A stretch of DNA of 64,000 nt from DASZTV01 sp036268405. Lineage in GTDB: Bacteria; Actinomycetota; Actinomycetes; JAFAQI01. Positions 42,433-58,098 of the stretch are shown here, piece by piece. Within the stretch, counting starts at the first letter, position 1. Every line of letters starts with the position of its first letter. The position numbers and the translations under genes were made by a program. A model generated the notes under the pieces. It saw nothing but the letters and a program-made list of their open reading frames with translations, ran no database searches and had not been told where the DNA came from. Location: contig DATAUF010000002.1 in NCBI GenBank assembly GCA_036268405.1, positions 18,199 to 82,198 of the forward strand, in the 5' to 3' direction.

Positions 42433-44415
42433 GTGACCGCGCCCGTACTGGACACGCCCGCTGATCTGAGCGTCGAGTGGCTCACGGCGGCGCTGCCATT
42501 ACCGGAGGGCGCTCGGGTCATCGGCTTCACAGCTACGCCGGTCGGCACCGGGCAGATGGCCGACACCGTGCGGATCGAGTTGGACTACGAGCCTGTGAAT
42601 GCCGGCCCCGCGACGGTGGTCGCGAAGTTCGCCTCCTCCGACCCGAACAGCCGCGCCGCCGGGCGGCTGGTGCGCTGCTATGAGATCGAAGTCTCGATCT
42701 ACTCCGAGCTGCCCGCGTTGCCGGGCGTCCCCGAGCACTACTTCGCTCAGTGGGATGCGGACACCGACTCGTTCACTCTTCTGCTCGCCGACCTCGCACC
42801 CTGCAGCCAGGGAGACGACATCGCGGGCTGCGACCAGGCTGTCGCGGCGGAAGCGCTGAAGCGGCTAGCCAAGCTGCATGCCTTCGTGTGGGAGAGCGAG
42901 GAGCACGCAGCGCGCACCTGGCTGAACCGCTCTTCGCCGGAGAACACCGCCACCCTGACCGGAATCATCACGATGGTGGCGCCGTCATTTCTCGAGCGTT
43001 TCGATCGTCATCTCGCGGCGGAGCACCGGGCGCTGGTCGAGCGCCTGATCCCGAATGTCACGACGCTGATCGGCTGGTACGACGGGCCGAGGACGCTTGT
43101 TCACGGCGACTACCGGCTGGACAACATGCTGTTCCCCGATGCCTCCACCACGCCGATGATCGTCGACTGGCAGACCGCGTCATGGGGCTCGCCCGCCACC
43201 GACGTCGCCTACTTCATCGGCGGAAGCCTGACGACCGAGTTGCGGCGCGAGCACTCGGTCGCGCTGCTCGACGTCTACTACGACGCGCTGGTGGCCGGGG
43301 GCGTCACGTCGTACTCCCGCGAGCAGCTTGAGCTCGACGTCCGGTTGGCTTCCTTCGGCGGCGTCATGATGGCCGTCATGGCGGCCATCCTCGTCGTCCA
43401 GACCGAACGCGGGGATGAGATGTTCGCGGAGATGTTCCGGCGCCACGCGCAGCACGCTCTCGACCTCGACGCAGAGGCGTTGTTGCCAGACGCGCCGGCG
43501 GAACCCAGCCACATCGTCGATGCGGTCGACGAAGGGCGGCACGAGCCTGACGCCGAGCCGTTGTGGAACGAGTCCTGGTATGCCGATGTCGTCGCATCGG
43601 ATGGCTCGGTCGCGGCGTACATCCGCCTCGGCCTCTATCCCAACCTCGATGCGGCGTGGTGGCACGTAGCCGTCGTCGGTCCGGATCGCCCGGTGGTGGT
43701 CTGTCAGCGTGTTGATCTCGACGTCCCCGCCGACGGTCTGACCGTGTCTGTCGAGGGTGTCGACATCGCGCTGACGGTCGACAAGGAGCTCGAGTCGTTC
43801 ACGGTGCGCGGCACGATGACCGGCGCTTGCTACCCGGTGGCCGCCGACGTGTACGGCGGCAAGCCGTGCGATCCGGTGCGGATCGACATCGACCTGACCT
43901 GGGCGACCGACGGTGTCCCGTACCGGTACCCGTGGACGACGAGGTATGAGATCCCGTGCACCGTGAGCGGCACCGTGACGGTTGATGACGAGCAGCTGCG
44001 ATTCGACGGTCCCGGCCAGCGCGACCACTCCTGGGGGGTCCGCGACTGGTGGTCCTTCGGCTGGTGCTGGTCCTCCGGCCACTTTGACGACGGGACCCAC
44101 ACTCACCTGACGGAGGTCCGACTAGAGGGCGGGCCGTTCCATGCCGGATATGTCCAGCGCGCAGACGAGGTCATCGCTGTGGCGAGCGGTTCTGTCAGCG
44201 AGGACATCGCTGAGCACGGCTTCCCGCGGCATGCCACGGTGCGTCACGACGACCTCGTGGTCGAGGTCGAGCCGCTTGCCTTCGGACCGATCCTGCTGAC
44301 GTCGCCGGACGGCCGGGTCGGGCGCTTCCCGCGGGCGTCAGCGCGGTTCACCACGGCGGATGGACGCCATGGCCTGGGCTGGATCGAGTGGAACCAGCCG
44401 CCGAGCCAACCCTGA
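42433..44415 (+). CDS. Fusion of APH-family kinase and AttH/CrtC-like domain
   Basis: A 660-residue two-domain protein. Residues about 1-345 are an APH/ecdysteroid-kinase-like domain: LLLADLAPCSQGD at the hinge, RTLVHGDYRLDNMLF with catalytic Asp, and IVDWQTASWGSPATDVAYFIGGSL for metal binding, given here in parts. Residues about 375-660 are an AttH/CrtC-like domain with GPGQRDHSWGVRDWWSFGW. The same domain types are separate neighbours at 27462-29645. GTG at 42433 follows CCGAGG. It is divergent from the MEDS pair and convergent with the alpha-glucan operon. Confidence 0.85.
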   Translation: MTAPVLDTPADLSVEWLTAALPLPEGARVIGFTATPVGTGQMADTVRIELDYEPVNAGPATVVAKFASSDPNSRAAGRLVRCYEIEVSIYSELPALPGVPEHYFAQWDADTDSFTLLLADLAPCSQGDDIAGCDQAVAAEALKRLAKLHAFVWESEEHAARTWLNRSSPENTATLTGIITMVAPSFLERFDRHLAAEHRALVERLIPNVTTLIGWYDGPRTLVHGDYRLDNMLFPDASTTPMIVDWQTASWGSPATDVAYFIGGSLTTELRREHSVALLDVYYDALVAGGVTSYSREQLELDVRLASFGGVMMAVMAAILVVQTERGDEMFAEMFRRHAQHALDLDAEALLPDAPAEPSHIVDAVDEGRHEPDAEPLWNESWYADVVASDGSVAAYIRLGLYPNLDAAWWHVAVVGPDRPVVVCQRVDLDVPADGLTVSVEGVDIALTVDKELESFTVRGTMTGACYPVAADVYGGKPCDPVRIDIDLTWATDGVPYRYPWTTRYEIPCTVSGTVTVDDEQLRFDGPGQRDHSWGVRDWWSFGWCWSSGHFDDGTHTHLTEVRLEGGPFHAGYVQRADEVIAVASGSVSEDIAEHGFPRHATVRHDDLVVEVEPLAFGPILLTSPDGRVGRFPRASARFTTADGRHGLGWIEWNQPPSQP

Positions 44416-44431
44416 CCTGACCGCGGTCAGG
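44416..44431. terminator. Short palindrome between convergent genes
   Basis: CCTGACCGCGGTCAGG is a perfect 16-bp palindrome between the stops of the kinase fusion (44415) and treY (44427). With a CGCG loop it gives a 6-bp stem. It could help terminate transcription from both sides, but no T-tract follows. It overlaps the last codons of treY. Confidence 0.3.
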
Positions 44432-47009
44432 CCGGCTGCGAGACGAGCAACGCGACCGGGAGCCGACTGAGCACGCTCGCCACCTCGAGCCGGCCGCCGT
44501 CGCACGTCACGGTGACACCGGTCAGCGCATCGACGAAACGACGGGAGGCCAGCTCCGCAAGATCGATCGCGGTGTCCTGCCAGAGCTCTCCCACGGCGAA
44601 CGCGTCACTACCGGCAAGGGTCAGCGTCAGCCGCGGCACGAGGCAGATCGCCGCGTCGTCGCCGTCGCGGCGGGCGAACGCGACGACGTGATCGCGCGCC
44701 GAGCCATGGACCGCCAGCGCGCGGTACGTGCCGCGCGCGAACAGGTCGGGGTGGGACCGCCGCACGTGCAACGCGGCGCGCAGCACGGCCTGCTTGACTC
44801 GCCCGTCCCGCCAGTCGGCGAGCAGTCGGACGGCTTCGGTGGCGCGCTCGGGATCGCCCATCGCAGACAGCGTGCTGAGAGCAGCGCGATGGTGCTCGAG
44901 ATCGAGCGGTCGGCGGTTGTCCGGGTCGACCAGTGCCAGAAACCACAGGTCATCGGACTGGTAGACGTCCGGCACGCCGGGCGCGACGGCACGCAGGACG
45001 ACCGAAGCGAGCGAGTTCGTCACCCCGGGTCTGTCGAGCGTTGCGGAGACCCCCCGGAGGATGGATCGCGATGCGGGTTCGCGCAACGTCTGCTCCGCGA
45101 GGTCCCGCAGTCGTTGTTCGTACCGCTCGTCGGGCCGCAACCAGCTGGTGTTGCGCTTGGCTTCGCGCGCGGCCTTCACCAGATGGTCCTGGATTCGTCC
45201 GATGAATGTCCCGTCGATGTCCCCGGCCGTTGGCCAGGCGCCGACGATGGTCTCGTAGGCGTAGCGGCGATCGGCGGCGTCGGGCCCGGAGCGGCCGTGA
45301 CGCACTTCCAGGTCCGCGACCGCCGCTTCCCAATCTTGTGGGCTCTCCGAGAGGACCGCGAGGCGACACCGTACGTCGTGGCTCCGCTTGCTGTCGTGGG
45401 TGGACAGCGTGCTCAGCCCGAGCGAGCTGTGTCGGGCGCGGTCCGAGAGCGCCTCATGCAGCTGCGACGGAGCCACGGCCGGGTCGTCCGGATGGCCGCC
45501 GACGTCCGCCACTGCCAGCAGCGTCCCGGGCGTGTAGAGCGCCGTGTCCTCGACGCCCTTCGCGACGACCGCCGGCGTGAACTGCTGCCATGCCCCGATC
45601 GCGTCCCATCCGCTTCCGGCGAGATCGGTCGGTCCCCGCAGGACCGCCAGCACTGAGTCGAGCGCGGCGACCTCGCGCTCGGCCAGCTTGTCGCGTGCCG
45701 CCGCCGCGGCCTCGCCGAGTCGCCGATGGTCGCTCGCTGTCACCGGCTGATCGATACACCGGTAGGTCCGGTAGACCGCGAGGTTCGACGTGAGAGCCTG
45801 CACCGCTGCCGCGACGTCAGCGGAGTTGGGCCGCGTCGATGAGGCGCTCGCAACGGCACGGGTCATCCGGCTGCTGACGTACCCGAGCCGGGCGGGGAAC
45901 AGCGAGGCGATGGCGTGGTCCTTGGCCTCCGTCGCGCGGGTCCGGAACGAGCGTTCATCGCTCGTCGCCGCCGCGAGAGCCTGAGTTGCCCGCGCGGCTC
46001 CGGCCTCGTCGATGAACAGACCAGTGACGAGCATGGCGAACTCGTATCCCGTGGTGCCTTCGACCGGCCATCCGGGAAGCTGCTCGTCGCGCTCGAGGAT
46101 CTTCTCGACGAGGATCACCGGGCGGTCCATCCCGCCGGTGGTCACACCGTCGAGTGCGTCGCGCAGCATCGCGAGGTACGCCGCCGGGTCGCGAAGACCG
46201 TCGACGTGGTCGACCCGGACTCCCGCGACTCTCGGATCGGCCGCGAGCTCGATGATCAGCTGGTGCGTGACCGCGAAGACTTCCGGATCCTCTTGGCGAA
46301 GGCCGATCAGATCGTTGATGTCGAAGAACCGCCGGTAGTTGACGGTGTTCCCGGCGCTTTGCCAGTCCACGAGCCGATAGTGCTGGTGGGACAGCACAAG
46401 CTCCAGCTGCCTGCGGGCCGGTGGTTCCTTGACGTCACGCGCGTCTGCCAGGTCGGCGGCGATGTCCTCGTCGCCGGCCGGATCGACAGGGAGTTGGAGG
46501 TCGCCGTAGGCCAGCAGATAGCCCGAACCTGCCTTGGGCCGGGTCAGGCGCAGCTGTCCGGCATCCATGACGTCAACGACGTTGCCGTCGAGGACGGGGA
46601 GGACGACTTTGTTGTCCGCGGCCTCCCACGCGATGTCGAACACCTGGGCGTAGCGCGACCCGCGACCGTAACGGAGAACGTCGGCGAACATCGGGTTCTC
46701 CACTGACGCAGCCATGTGGTTGGGCACGATGTCGACGAGCAGACGCATCCCGTGGGCCTCGAGGGACTCCAGCAGCCCGTCGAGATCCGCGCGGCTGCCG
46801 AGCTCGGGATCGAGGACGGTCGGGTCGACGACGTCGTAGCCGTGAGCGCTTCCGCTGCGCGCCCGGGTGATCGGCGAGACATAGAGCGTCTCGACGCCGA
46901 GCTCGTGCAGGAAAGGCACCACGCGACCGGCAGCGGTGAAGCCGAGTCCGTTGAGCTGCAACCGATAGGTCGATCCGAGCTGCCGGAGCGGCGCGCTGTC
47001 GGTGGACAT
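44427..47009 (-). CDS. treY: Maltooligosyl trehalose synthase (GH13_26)
   Basis: An 860-residue enzyme that rearranges the reducing-end alpha-1,4 bond of malto-oligosaccharides to an alpha-1,1 trehalosyl end. The family start STYRLQLNGLGFTAAG is clear, followed by LYVSPITRARSGSAHGYDVV, the nucleophile region GVRVDHVDGLRDP near residue 272, and EKILERDEQLPGWPVEGTTGYEF in parts. Usual family length. ATG at 47009 lies two bases after the glgX stop. It is the last gene of the alpha-glucan operon and works with TreZ. Confidence 0.95.
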   Translation of the reverse strand: MSTDSAPLRQLGSTYRLQLNGLGFTAAGRVVPFLHELGVETLYVSPITRARSGSAHGYDVVDPTVLDPELGSRADLDGLLESLEAHGMRLLVDIVPNHMAASVENPMFADVLRYGRGSRYAQVFDIAWEAADNKVVLPVLDGNVVDVMDAGQLRLTRPKAGSGYLLAYGDLQLPVDPAGDEDIAADLADARDVKEPPARRQLELVLSHQHYRLVDWQSAGNTVNYRRFFDINDLIGLRQEDPEVFAVTHQLIIELAADPRVAGVRVDHVDGLRDPAAYLAMLRDALDGVTTGGMDRPVILVEKILERDEQLPGWPVEGTTGYEFAMLVTGLFIDEAGAARATQALAAATSDERSFRTRATEAKDHAIASLFPARLGYVSSRMTRAVASASSTRPNSADVAAAVQALTSNLAVYRTYRCIDQPVTASDHRRLGEAAAAARDKLAEREVAALDSVLAVLRGPTDLAGSGWDAIGAWQQFTPAVVAKGVEDTALYTPGTLLAVADVGGHPDDPAVAPSQLHEALSDRARHSSLGLSTLSTHDSKRSHDVRCRLAVLSESPQDWEAAVADLEVRHGRSGPDAADRRYAYETIVGAWPTAGDIDGTFIGRIQDHLVKAAREAKRNTSWLRPDERYEQRLRDLAEQTLREPASRSILRGVSATLDRPGVTNSLASVVLRAVAPGVPDVYQSDDLWFLALVDPDNRRPLDLEHHRAALSTLSAMGDPERATEAVRLLADWRDGRVKQAVLRAALHVRRSHPDLFARGTYRALAVHGSARDHVVAFARRDGDDAAICLVPRLTLTLAGSDAFAVGELWQDTAIDLAELASRRFVDALTGVTVTCDGGRLEVASVLSRLPVALLVSQPA

Positions 47010-47011
47010 CG

Positions 47012-49131
<2,120 letters not shown>

Positions 49132-49135
<4 letters not shown>

Positions 49136-50964
49136 GCTGCACCCCGCGTGCAGACCGCGAACCCGAACGGCTCCAGCGACAGCAGGCCGTCCACGACGTC
49201 CGCTGCCGCCGCTTCGGGCTGCGCCGCAACGTCAGTCGAGCCGAGCGCTTGACGCCAGGCGGTCGTGCCTGGCAACCGCATGTCGCGCGGCTCGTCGCAG
49301 AAGTTGAGCGCCACCGCGAGCTCGTCCCCGCCCTGCCGCCGGTAGATGATCACGACTCCGTCCTCCAGATAGCTGATGGACTCCTCGACCCGCGGCTGGC
49401 GGATCAGCGGCAGGGCGCGGCGCAGCCCGAGGAGCCGGCGCACCAGGTCGAGCATGGCCACGCCGTCGGGCGACCGCCGCCCGGCGCGGTCGAGCCGCGC
49501 CAGTGCGAATGTCTCGGGGGAGGCCGGATCGAACTGATCCGCGTCTCGACCGAACTCCGCAGCCCGCCCACGGCGCACGTCGTCGAGCAGTCCGGGGTCG
49601 CCGTGGTCGACGAAGTACGGGAACGGCGTGGTGGCGGCGTACTCCTCGCCCATGAAGATCAGGGGCACGTTGGGGGACAGCAGTGTGGCGGCCGCCGCGA
49701 GCCGGGTCCTTCGTTCGTCGACGATGCTCGCCAGCCGCTCGGCGCCGGCCCGGTTGCCGACCTGGTCGTGGTTCTGGGCGAAGACAACGAGCCGATCGGC
49801 GGGGGTGCTCGGTGCGATGCAGCCGTGTCGCCGGCCGCGGAACTGCGAGTACTCGCCGCGAAAGACGAAGCCGTGGGTGTAGGCGGTCACGAGCTGCTCG
49901 AGGGAGCCGTAGTCGCGGTAGTAGCCGTCGCGCTCACTGGTGAGCACCGCGTGCAACGCGTGGTGGAAGTCGTCGTTCCACTGCATGCGGAAGCCGAAGC
50001 CGGCCGGCGGCGCCGTGACGACGAGCGGGTTGTTGTCCGCGCTCTCCGCGATCGTGATGAGCGGCCGGCCGACCCGCTCGGACAACGCTCCCACCGCCAG
50101 CGTCAGCTCGCGCAGAAACGGCGAGGCGGTCGGGTCGACGATTCCGTGTACGGCGTCGAATCGCAGCCCGTCGACATGGAAGTCGCGCAGCCACATCAGC
50201 GCGTTGTCGGTGAAGTAGCGCCGCACCTCGTCGGATCCGGCCTCCGAGAAGTTCATCGCCGGCCCCCACGGCGTGGCATAGGTGTCGGTGACGTAGGGCC
50301 CGAAGTGCTGGTGCACCGAACCTTCGGGACCGAGATGGTTGTAGACCACGTCAAGGATCACCGCGAGCCCACGGGCGTGACACGCATCGACGAAGCGCTG
50401 GAAACCTTCCGGCCCGCCATATCCCTCGTGGACCGCGAACGGGAAGACGCCGTCGTACCCCCAGTTGCGGTTGCCGGGAAACGCGGCAATCGGCATCGGC
50501 TCGACCGCGTTGACGCCGAGATCGGCCAGCTCGTCGAGATGCTCGACCGCCGTATCGAACGTCCCTCCGTCGCTGAACGTGCCGACGTGGAGCTCGTAGA
50601 TCACCAGCTCGCCGGCGGCGGGCGGGACGAACGTCGCGTCGCGCCAGACGTAGCGGCTCGGGTCGAAGCCGCGGGACGGCCCGTGCACCCCCTCGGGTTG
50701 GCGACGCGATGCCGGGTCCGCGAACGCCCGGCCGTCGGCCAGCACGAAGTGGTACGTCGGCTCGCTCTGGAGCTCGCCGACCGTGCCGTAGTGGTAGCCG
50801 CAGCCGCCGGGCTGCAACGCCACGTCTCGCGTGCCGCCCGGCTCGTCGATGCGGACGCGGAGCCCCTCGCGGTCGGGCGCCCAGACCGTGAACGCCCACT
50901 CGCCGTCGCCGATCCGGCTCGCTCCGAGCGGCAAGGACCGAGGCGGATCGGTGTCCGCCGTCAC
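49132..50964 (-). CDS. treZ: Maltooligosyl trehalose trehalohydrolase (GH13_10)
   Basis: A 610-residue enzyme that releases trehalose from maltooligosyl trehalose. An N-terminal domain (SRIGDGEWAFTVWAPDREGL) precedes the barrel with IYELHVGTFSDGGTF, the nucleophile in VDGLRFDAVHGIVD near residue 265, ITIAESADNNP and VFAQNHDQVGNRA. GTG at 50964 overlaps the glgB stop by 4 bp. It lies between glgB and glgX, which is a usual order in actinobacterial alpha-glucan clusters. Confidence 0.95.
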
Positions 50965-52868
50965 CCCGCCGCCCGGAAGGCGACAACGGCCAGCGGCGGC
51001 AGCGTCATCTCGAGGCAGTGTTGGAAGCCGCCCCATTGATCCTCGGTTGCAGTAATGCCCCCGAGGTTGCCGACGCCGCTGCCACCGTAGGTCTCGGCGT
51101 CGCTGTTGAGCACCTCGTCCCAGCGACCACCGACCGGCACCCCCAGCCGGTGGTGGAGGCGGGGGATGGGGGTGAAGTTCAACGCGACGAGCACGGTCTC
51201 GCCCGATCGGGACCGGCGCAAGAAGCTCGCCGTGCTTTCGGGCGCGTCGTCGTAGCGCACCCACTGGAAGCCATCGGCGTCGCAGTCGAGCTCGTGCAGA
51301 GCGGGTTCGGCGCGGTAGGCGCGGTTGAGGTCGCCGACCCAGCGCAGCATGCCTGCGTGCAACGGCTCGGCGAGCAGATCCCAGTCCAGCGATTGCTCGT
51401 GCGCCCACTCCCGAAGCTGGGCGAACTCCCCGCCCATGAACACCAGCTTCTTGCCGGGCTGCGTGTACTGGTAGCCGAACAGCAGCCGCAGGTTCGCGAA
51501 CCTCTGCCACTCGTCGCCCGGCATCTTGGTGAGCAACGAACCCTTGCCGTGCGTCACCTCGTCGTGCGAGAGCGGCAGTACGTAGTTCTCGGTGAATGCA
51601 TAGACGGCTCTGAAGGTGAGCTGCCCGTGGTGATGACGGCGGTGGACCGGGTCGTACTCGAGATAGGCGAGCGTGTCGTGCATCCAGCCCATGTCCCACT
51701 TCATGCCGAAGCCCAGCCCGCCTGCCTCGATCGGCCGCGAGACGCCCGGCCACGCCGTCGACTCCTCAGCGATCATCTGCACGTCCGGATGGTCGGCATA
51801 GACGCCGGCATTGAGCGCCTTGAGGAAGTCGACCGCCTCGAGGTTCTCCCTGCCGCCGTACCGGTTCGGCAGCCACTCTCCGGGTTGGCGGGAGTAGTCG
51901 CGGTAGAGCATCGACGCGACGGCGTCGACCCGAAGCCCGTCTGCGTGGAACATCCGCAGCCAGTGGTCGGCTGAGGATGCGAGGAACGACCGCACCTCGT
52001 GCCGGTCGTAGTTGAAGATCAGGCTGCCCCAGTCCGGGTGGTAGCCCAGCCGAGGGTCCTCGTGCTCGTAGAGGTGGGTGCCGTCGAAGCCGGCCAGGGC
52101 GAACGAGTCGCCGGGGAAGTGCGACGGCACCCAGTCGATGATCACGCCGATGCCGGCCTGATGCAGCTGGTCGATGAGGAACATCAGGTCCTGGGGTGTC
52201 CCTTGCCGTGCGCTTGCCGCGAAGTACGACGTCACCTGATAGCCCCACGAGCCGTAGAACGGGTGCTCCATCACCGGCAGGAACTCCACGTGGGTGAACC
52301 CGGTGGCAGTGAGGTACTCGATCAGCGGCTCGGCGAGCTCGCGGTAGCCGAGCGGCTCGGACGGCTGCTGTGGGTCACGCCGCCACGATCCGAGGTGCAT
52401 CTCGTAGATCGACATCGGTGCGTCGAGTGCGTTGCGACGTCCGCGTGATCCCATCCACTCGGCGTCGTGCCACTCGTAGTCCAGATCCCACAGCACCGAC
52501 CCGGTGAGCGGCGGCACCTCAGTCCGGATCGCGAACGGGTCGGCCTTCTCCAGCACCAGTCCGTTGCGAGTCGTGATCTCGTACTTGTAGATCTGGCCTT
52601 TCTTCGCATTGGCGACGACGCCCTCCCAGATCCCCGAGCTGCCCCGCGCCTGCAGCGGCGTGTCATCACCTGTCCACCCGTTGAAGTCGCCGACGACGTT
52701 GACGGCCGTGGCGTTGGGGGCCCACACCGCGAAGTAGTAGCCGCCGCGCTTTCCCTTGACATGGGCGCCGAGATGCTCGGCGAGGCGACGGTGGGTGCCC
52801 TCGTTGAACAGGTACAGGTCCTCGTCGCCGATGCGGCTGTACGGTCGCCGCGTCGTCGCCACGCTCAT
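50961..52868 (-). CDS. glgB: 1,4-alpha-glucan branching enzyme (GH13_9)
   Basis: A 635-residue branching enzyme that transfers alpha-1,4 chains to alpha-1,6 positions. It has a single N-terminal CBM48 (YYFAVWAPNATAVNVVGDFN), so it is shorter than the usual two-module actinobacterial GlgB of about 730 residues. Catalytic regions are GLRVDAVASMLYRDY, MIAEESTAWPGVS and PLSHDEVTHGKGS. ATG at 52868 overlaps the malQ stop. It branches the glucan built by GlgE. Confidence 0.95.
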   Translation of the reverse strand: MSVATTRRPYSRIGDEDLYLFNEGTHRRLAEHLGAHVKGKRGGYYFAVWAPNATAVNVVGDFNGWTGDDTPLQARGSSGIWEGVVANAKKGQIYKYEITTRNGLVLEKADPFAIRTEVPPLTGSVLWDLDYEWHDAEWMGSRGRRNALDAPMSIYEMHLGSWRRDPQQPSEPLGYRELAEPLIEYLTATGFTHVEFLPVMEHPFYGSWGYQVTSYFAASARQGTPQDLMFLIDQLHQAGIGVIIDWVPSHFPGDSFALAGFDGTHLYEHEDPRLGYHPDWGSLIFNYDRHEVRSFLASSADHWLRMFHADGLRVDAVASMLYRDYSRQPGEWLPNRYGGRENLEAVDFLKALNAGVYADHPDVQMIAEESTAWPGVSRPIEAGGLGFGMKWDMGWMHDTLAYLEYDPVHRRHHHGQLTFRAVYAFTENYVLPLSHDEVTHGKGSLLTKMPGDEWQRFANLRLLFGYQYTQPGKKLVFMGGEFAQLREWAHEQSLDWDLLAEPLHAGMLRWVGDLNRAYRAEPALHELDCDADGFQWVRYDDAPESTASFLRRSRSGETVLVALNFTPIPRLHHRLGVPVGGRWDEVLNSDAETYGGSGVGNLGGITATEDQWGGFQHCLEMTLPPLAVVAFRAAG

Positions 52869-54774
52869 CGTGAGACTCCGTTCGTGCTCGGGGCGGTTCG
52901 GGCAGCCGCGAGGCCGCTCATGAGATCGCGCAGGTCATCGTCGGCCGCGAGCTCGGCGATTGACCGCGGCAGTCGCCGCCGCCAGTTGCCTGCCTCGGGG
53001 CCTGTGCCGGGACGGTTGTCGGGCACGACCTCACCTTCCAGGTCCGCGACATCGACGACGACGTACGCCGACGGGCCGCGGGCCAGCGATGCCAGACAGC
53101 TCCGCAGTGCCGACGGCGGGTCGGATGCGCCGATCGCGCGGCGCTGCTCGACGTCCAGCTCCTGCCAGAACGTCGCGAACCTCGGGAGGTCGTGGCTGCC
53201 GACCGATGCCGCCGACGGGCGGCGCGGCTGCGGAAACGGGTCGGCCGGCGAGGCGGCGAACTGGTAGACGAAGGTGTGCAGGAAGCCGTCGCGGTCCATC
53301 GCGGCGCGGATGCCGGGCGGCACGATGCCGAGGTCCTCACCGACCACCATCGCGCCGGCGCGATGCGCCTCGATCGCAACGATCGCTCGCAGCTCGTCGT
53401 CGTGGTAGCGGACGTATGCACCCGAGCCGGCATCGGCTCCCGACGGGATCCAGTAGAGCCGCTGCAGCCCGAGGATGTGGTCGATGCGGATGGCGCGCGC
53501 ATACCGCAGGACCTGGCGCACCGCGTCGATGAAGTAGGAGTAGCGGTCGAGCCGTAGCCGCTCGGGGTGCAGCGGCGGGAAGCCCCACGCCTGACCGCCC
53601 GCGAAGAACGCATCGGGCGGGGCACCGACCTCCGCGCCGGCAAACAGGTCGCTGCGCGACCAGGCGTCGAAGCCGTCACCGTGCACACCGACCGGCAGGT
53701 CGAGATAGAGCTGCGCGGCCCCCCGCTCGGCGACGTCCGTCAGCTGCGTCGCCGCGGCGTACTGGGCGAAGCGGTAGTAGCGGGCAGCGGCGGGATCGAC
53801 AGATCCCTCGGGCAGCCGGCCGGGGGCGGCCGGCCAGGACCGCCACCCTGACTCGGTTCGCTCGTTGGCCGCCCGGAAGTCGGCGTAGCGAGAAAGCTCC
53901 GGGTGGCTGGCGACGAACCGCTCGAAATCGTCGCGGCGTCGCCCGCCCATGGCATCGATCGACTCCGCGCAGGCGCCGAGCGCCTGCCGCTTGGCGCGGA
54001 CGACGGCCTCGTAGTCGACCTCGCTCGACGTGCGGATGGTGTCCGGGTCCGGGTGGCTTGCACGGAGGGGATCACCGCTCGCTTCACATCCCGCGAGGCG
54101 GGCTGCAGCGGCAAGGTCGACGTACAGCTCGTTCCAGAACATGCGGGTCGTGGGCAGGTAGGGGCTCGGGTCGATCGGAGTTCGAGTAGACGTCGCGAAC
54201 AGCGGCAGGCTGCCGACGAGATCCGCGCCCCACGACGCCGCGAGCTCGGCGAAGTCCGCGAGGTCGGCATAGCTGCCGACCCCCCAGTCGTCACGCCCCC
54301 GCAGGGCATAGAGCGGCGCCATGACGGCCAGCCCCCGCTGTCGCGGCAGCCGGGGCGGCGGGACGAGCAGCAGCGCCTCCGCGGACACGCCGGGGCCTTC
54401 GACGACCAGTTGGTGGTAGCCGGGCGGGAGCTCCGACGACCCGAGCGACGTCGTCCCGCCGGCTTCGAGCTGGACGGTCAGCCGACACCGTGACGCCGCC
54501 ACCCCTCGCGGAAGGCGGAGCGGACTCGACAGCCGACCGGCCTGGTCGCTCACGACCACCGGGTCCAGGACGCGGGTCTCCTGCTCCTCGCGTGCCGCTG
54601 CCAGCTCCGTGGAGATCGCGGCGGCGTCCGGGACCGGATGGCCGAGGGCTCCGAGCACTCCGGCGAGGGTGTCCGCGGATGCCCGGACCGCTTTGCCGTC
54701 GTGTCCGGTGTAGCTCAGCTGCACGCCGCGAAGCCGGGCCAGCTCACGCAGCTCCCGGCGGCTGGTTGCGGCGG

Positions 54775-54778
<4 letters not shown>
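52865..54778 (-). CDS. malQ: 4-alpha-glucanotransferase (GH77)
   Basis: A 637-residue amylomaltase that disproportionates malto-oligosaccharides. It has the long actinobacterial N-terminal extension (residues 1-150). The barrel has YALRGRDDWGVGSYADL, the nucleophile in YARAIRIDHILGLQRLYWIP, the acid/base in VVGEDLGIVPPGIR and the third acid in GSHDLPRFATFW. GTG at 54778 overlaps the treS stop. It probably recycles maltose and short glucans between GlgE and TreY. Confidence 0.93.

Positions 54779-58094
<3,316 letters not shown>

Positions 58095-58098
<4 letters not shown>

Noticed and set aside
28533..44415. APH-family proteins as antibiotic resistance genes
   Set aside because: Their neighbours are lipid or steroid-type enzymes, and the hinge and loop sequences resemble the ecdysteroid-kinase-like branch; resistance is not supported.
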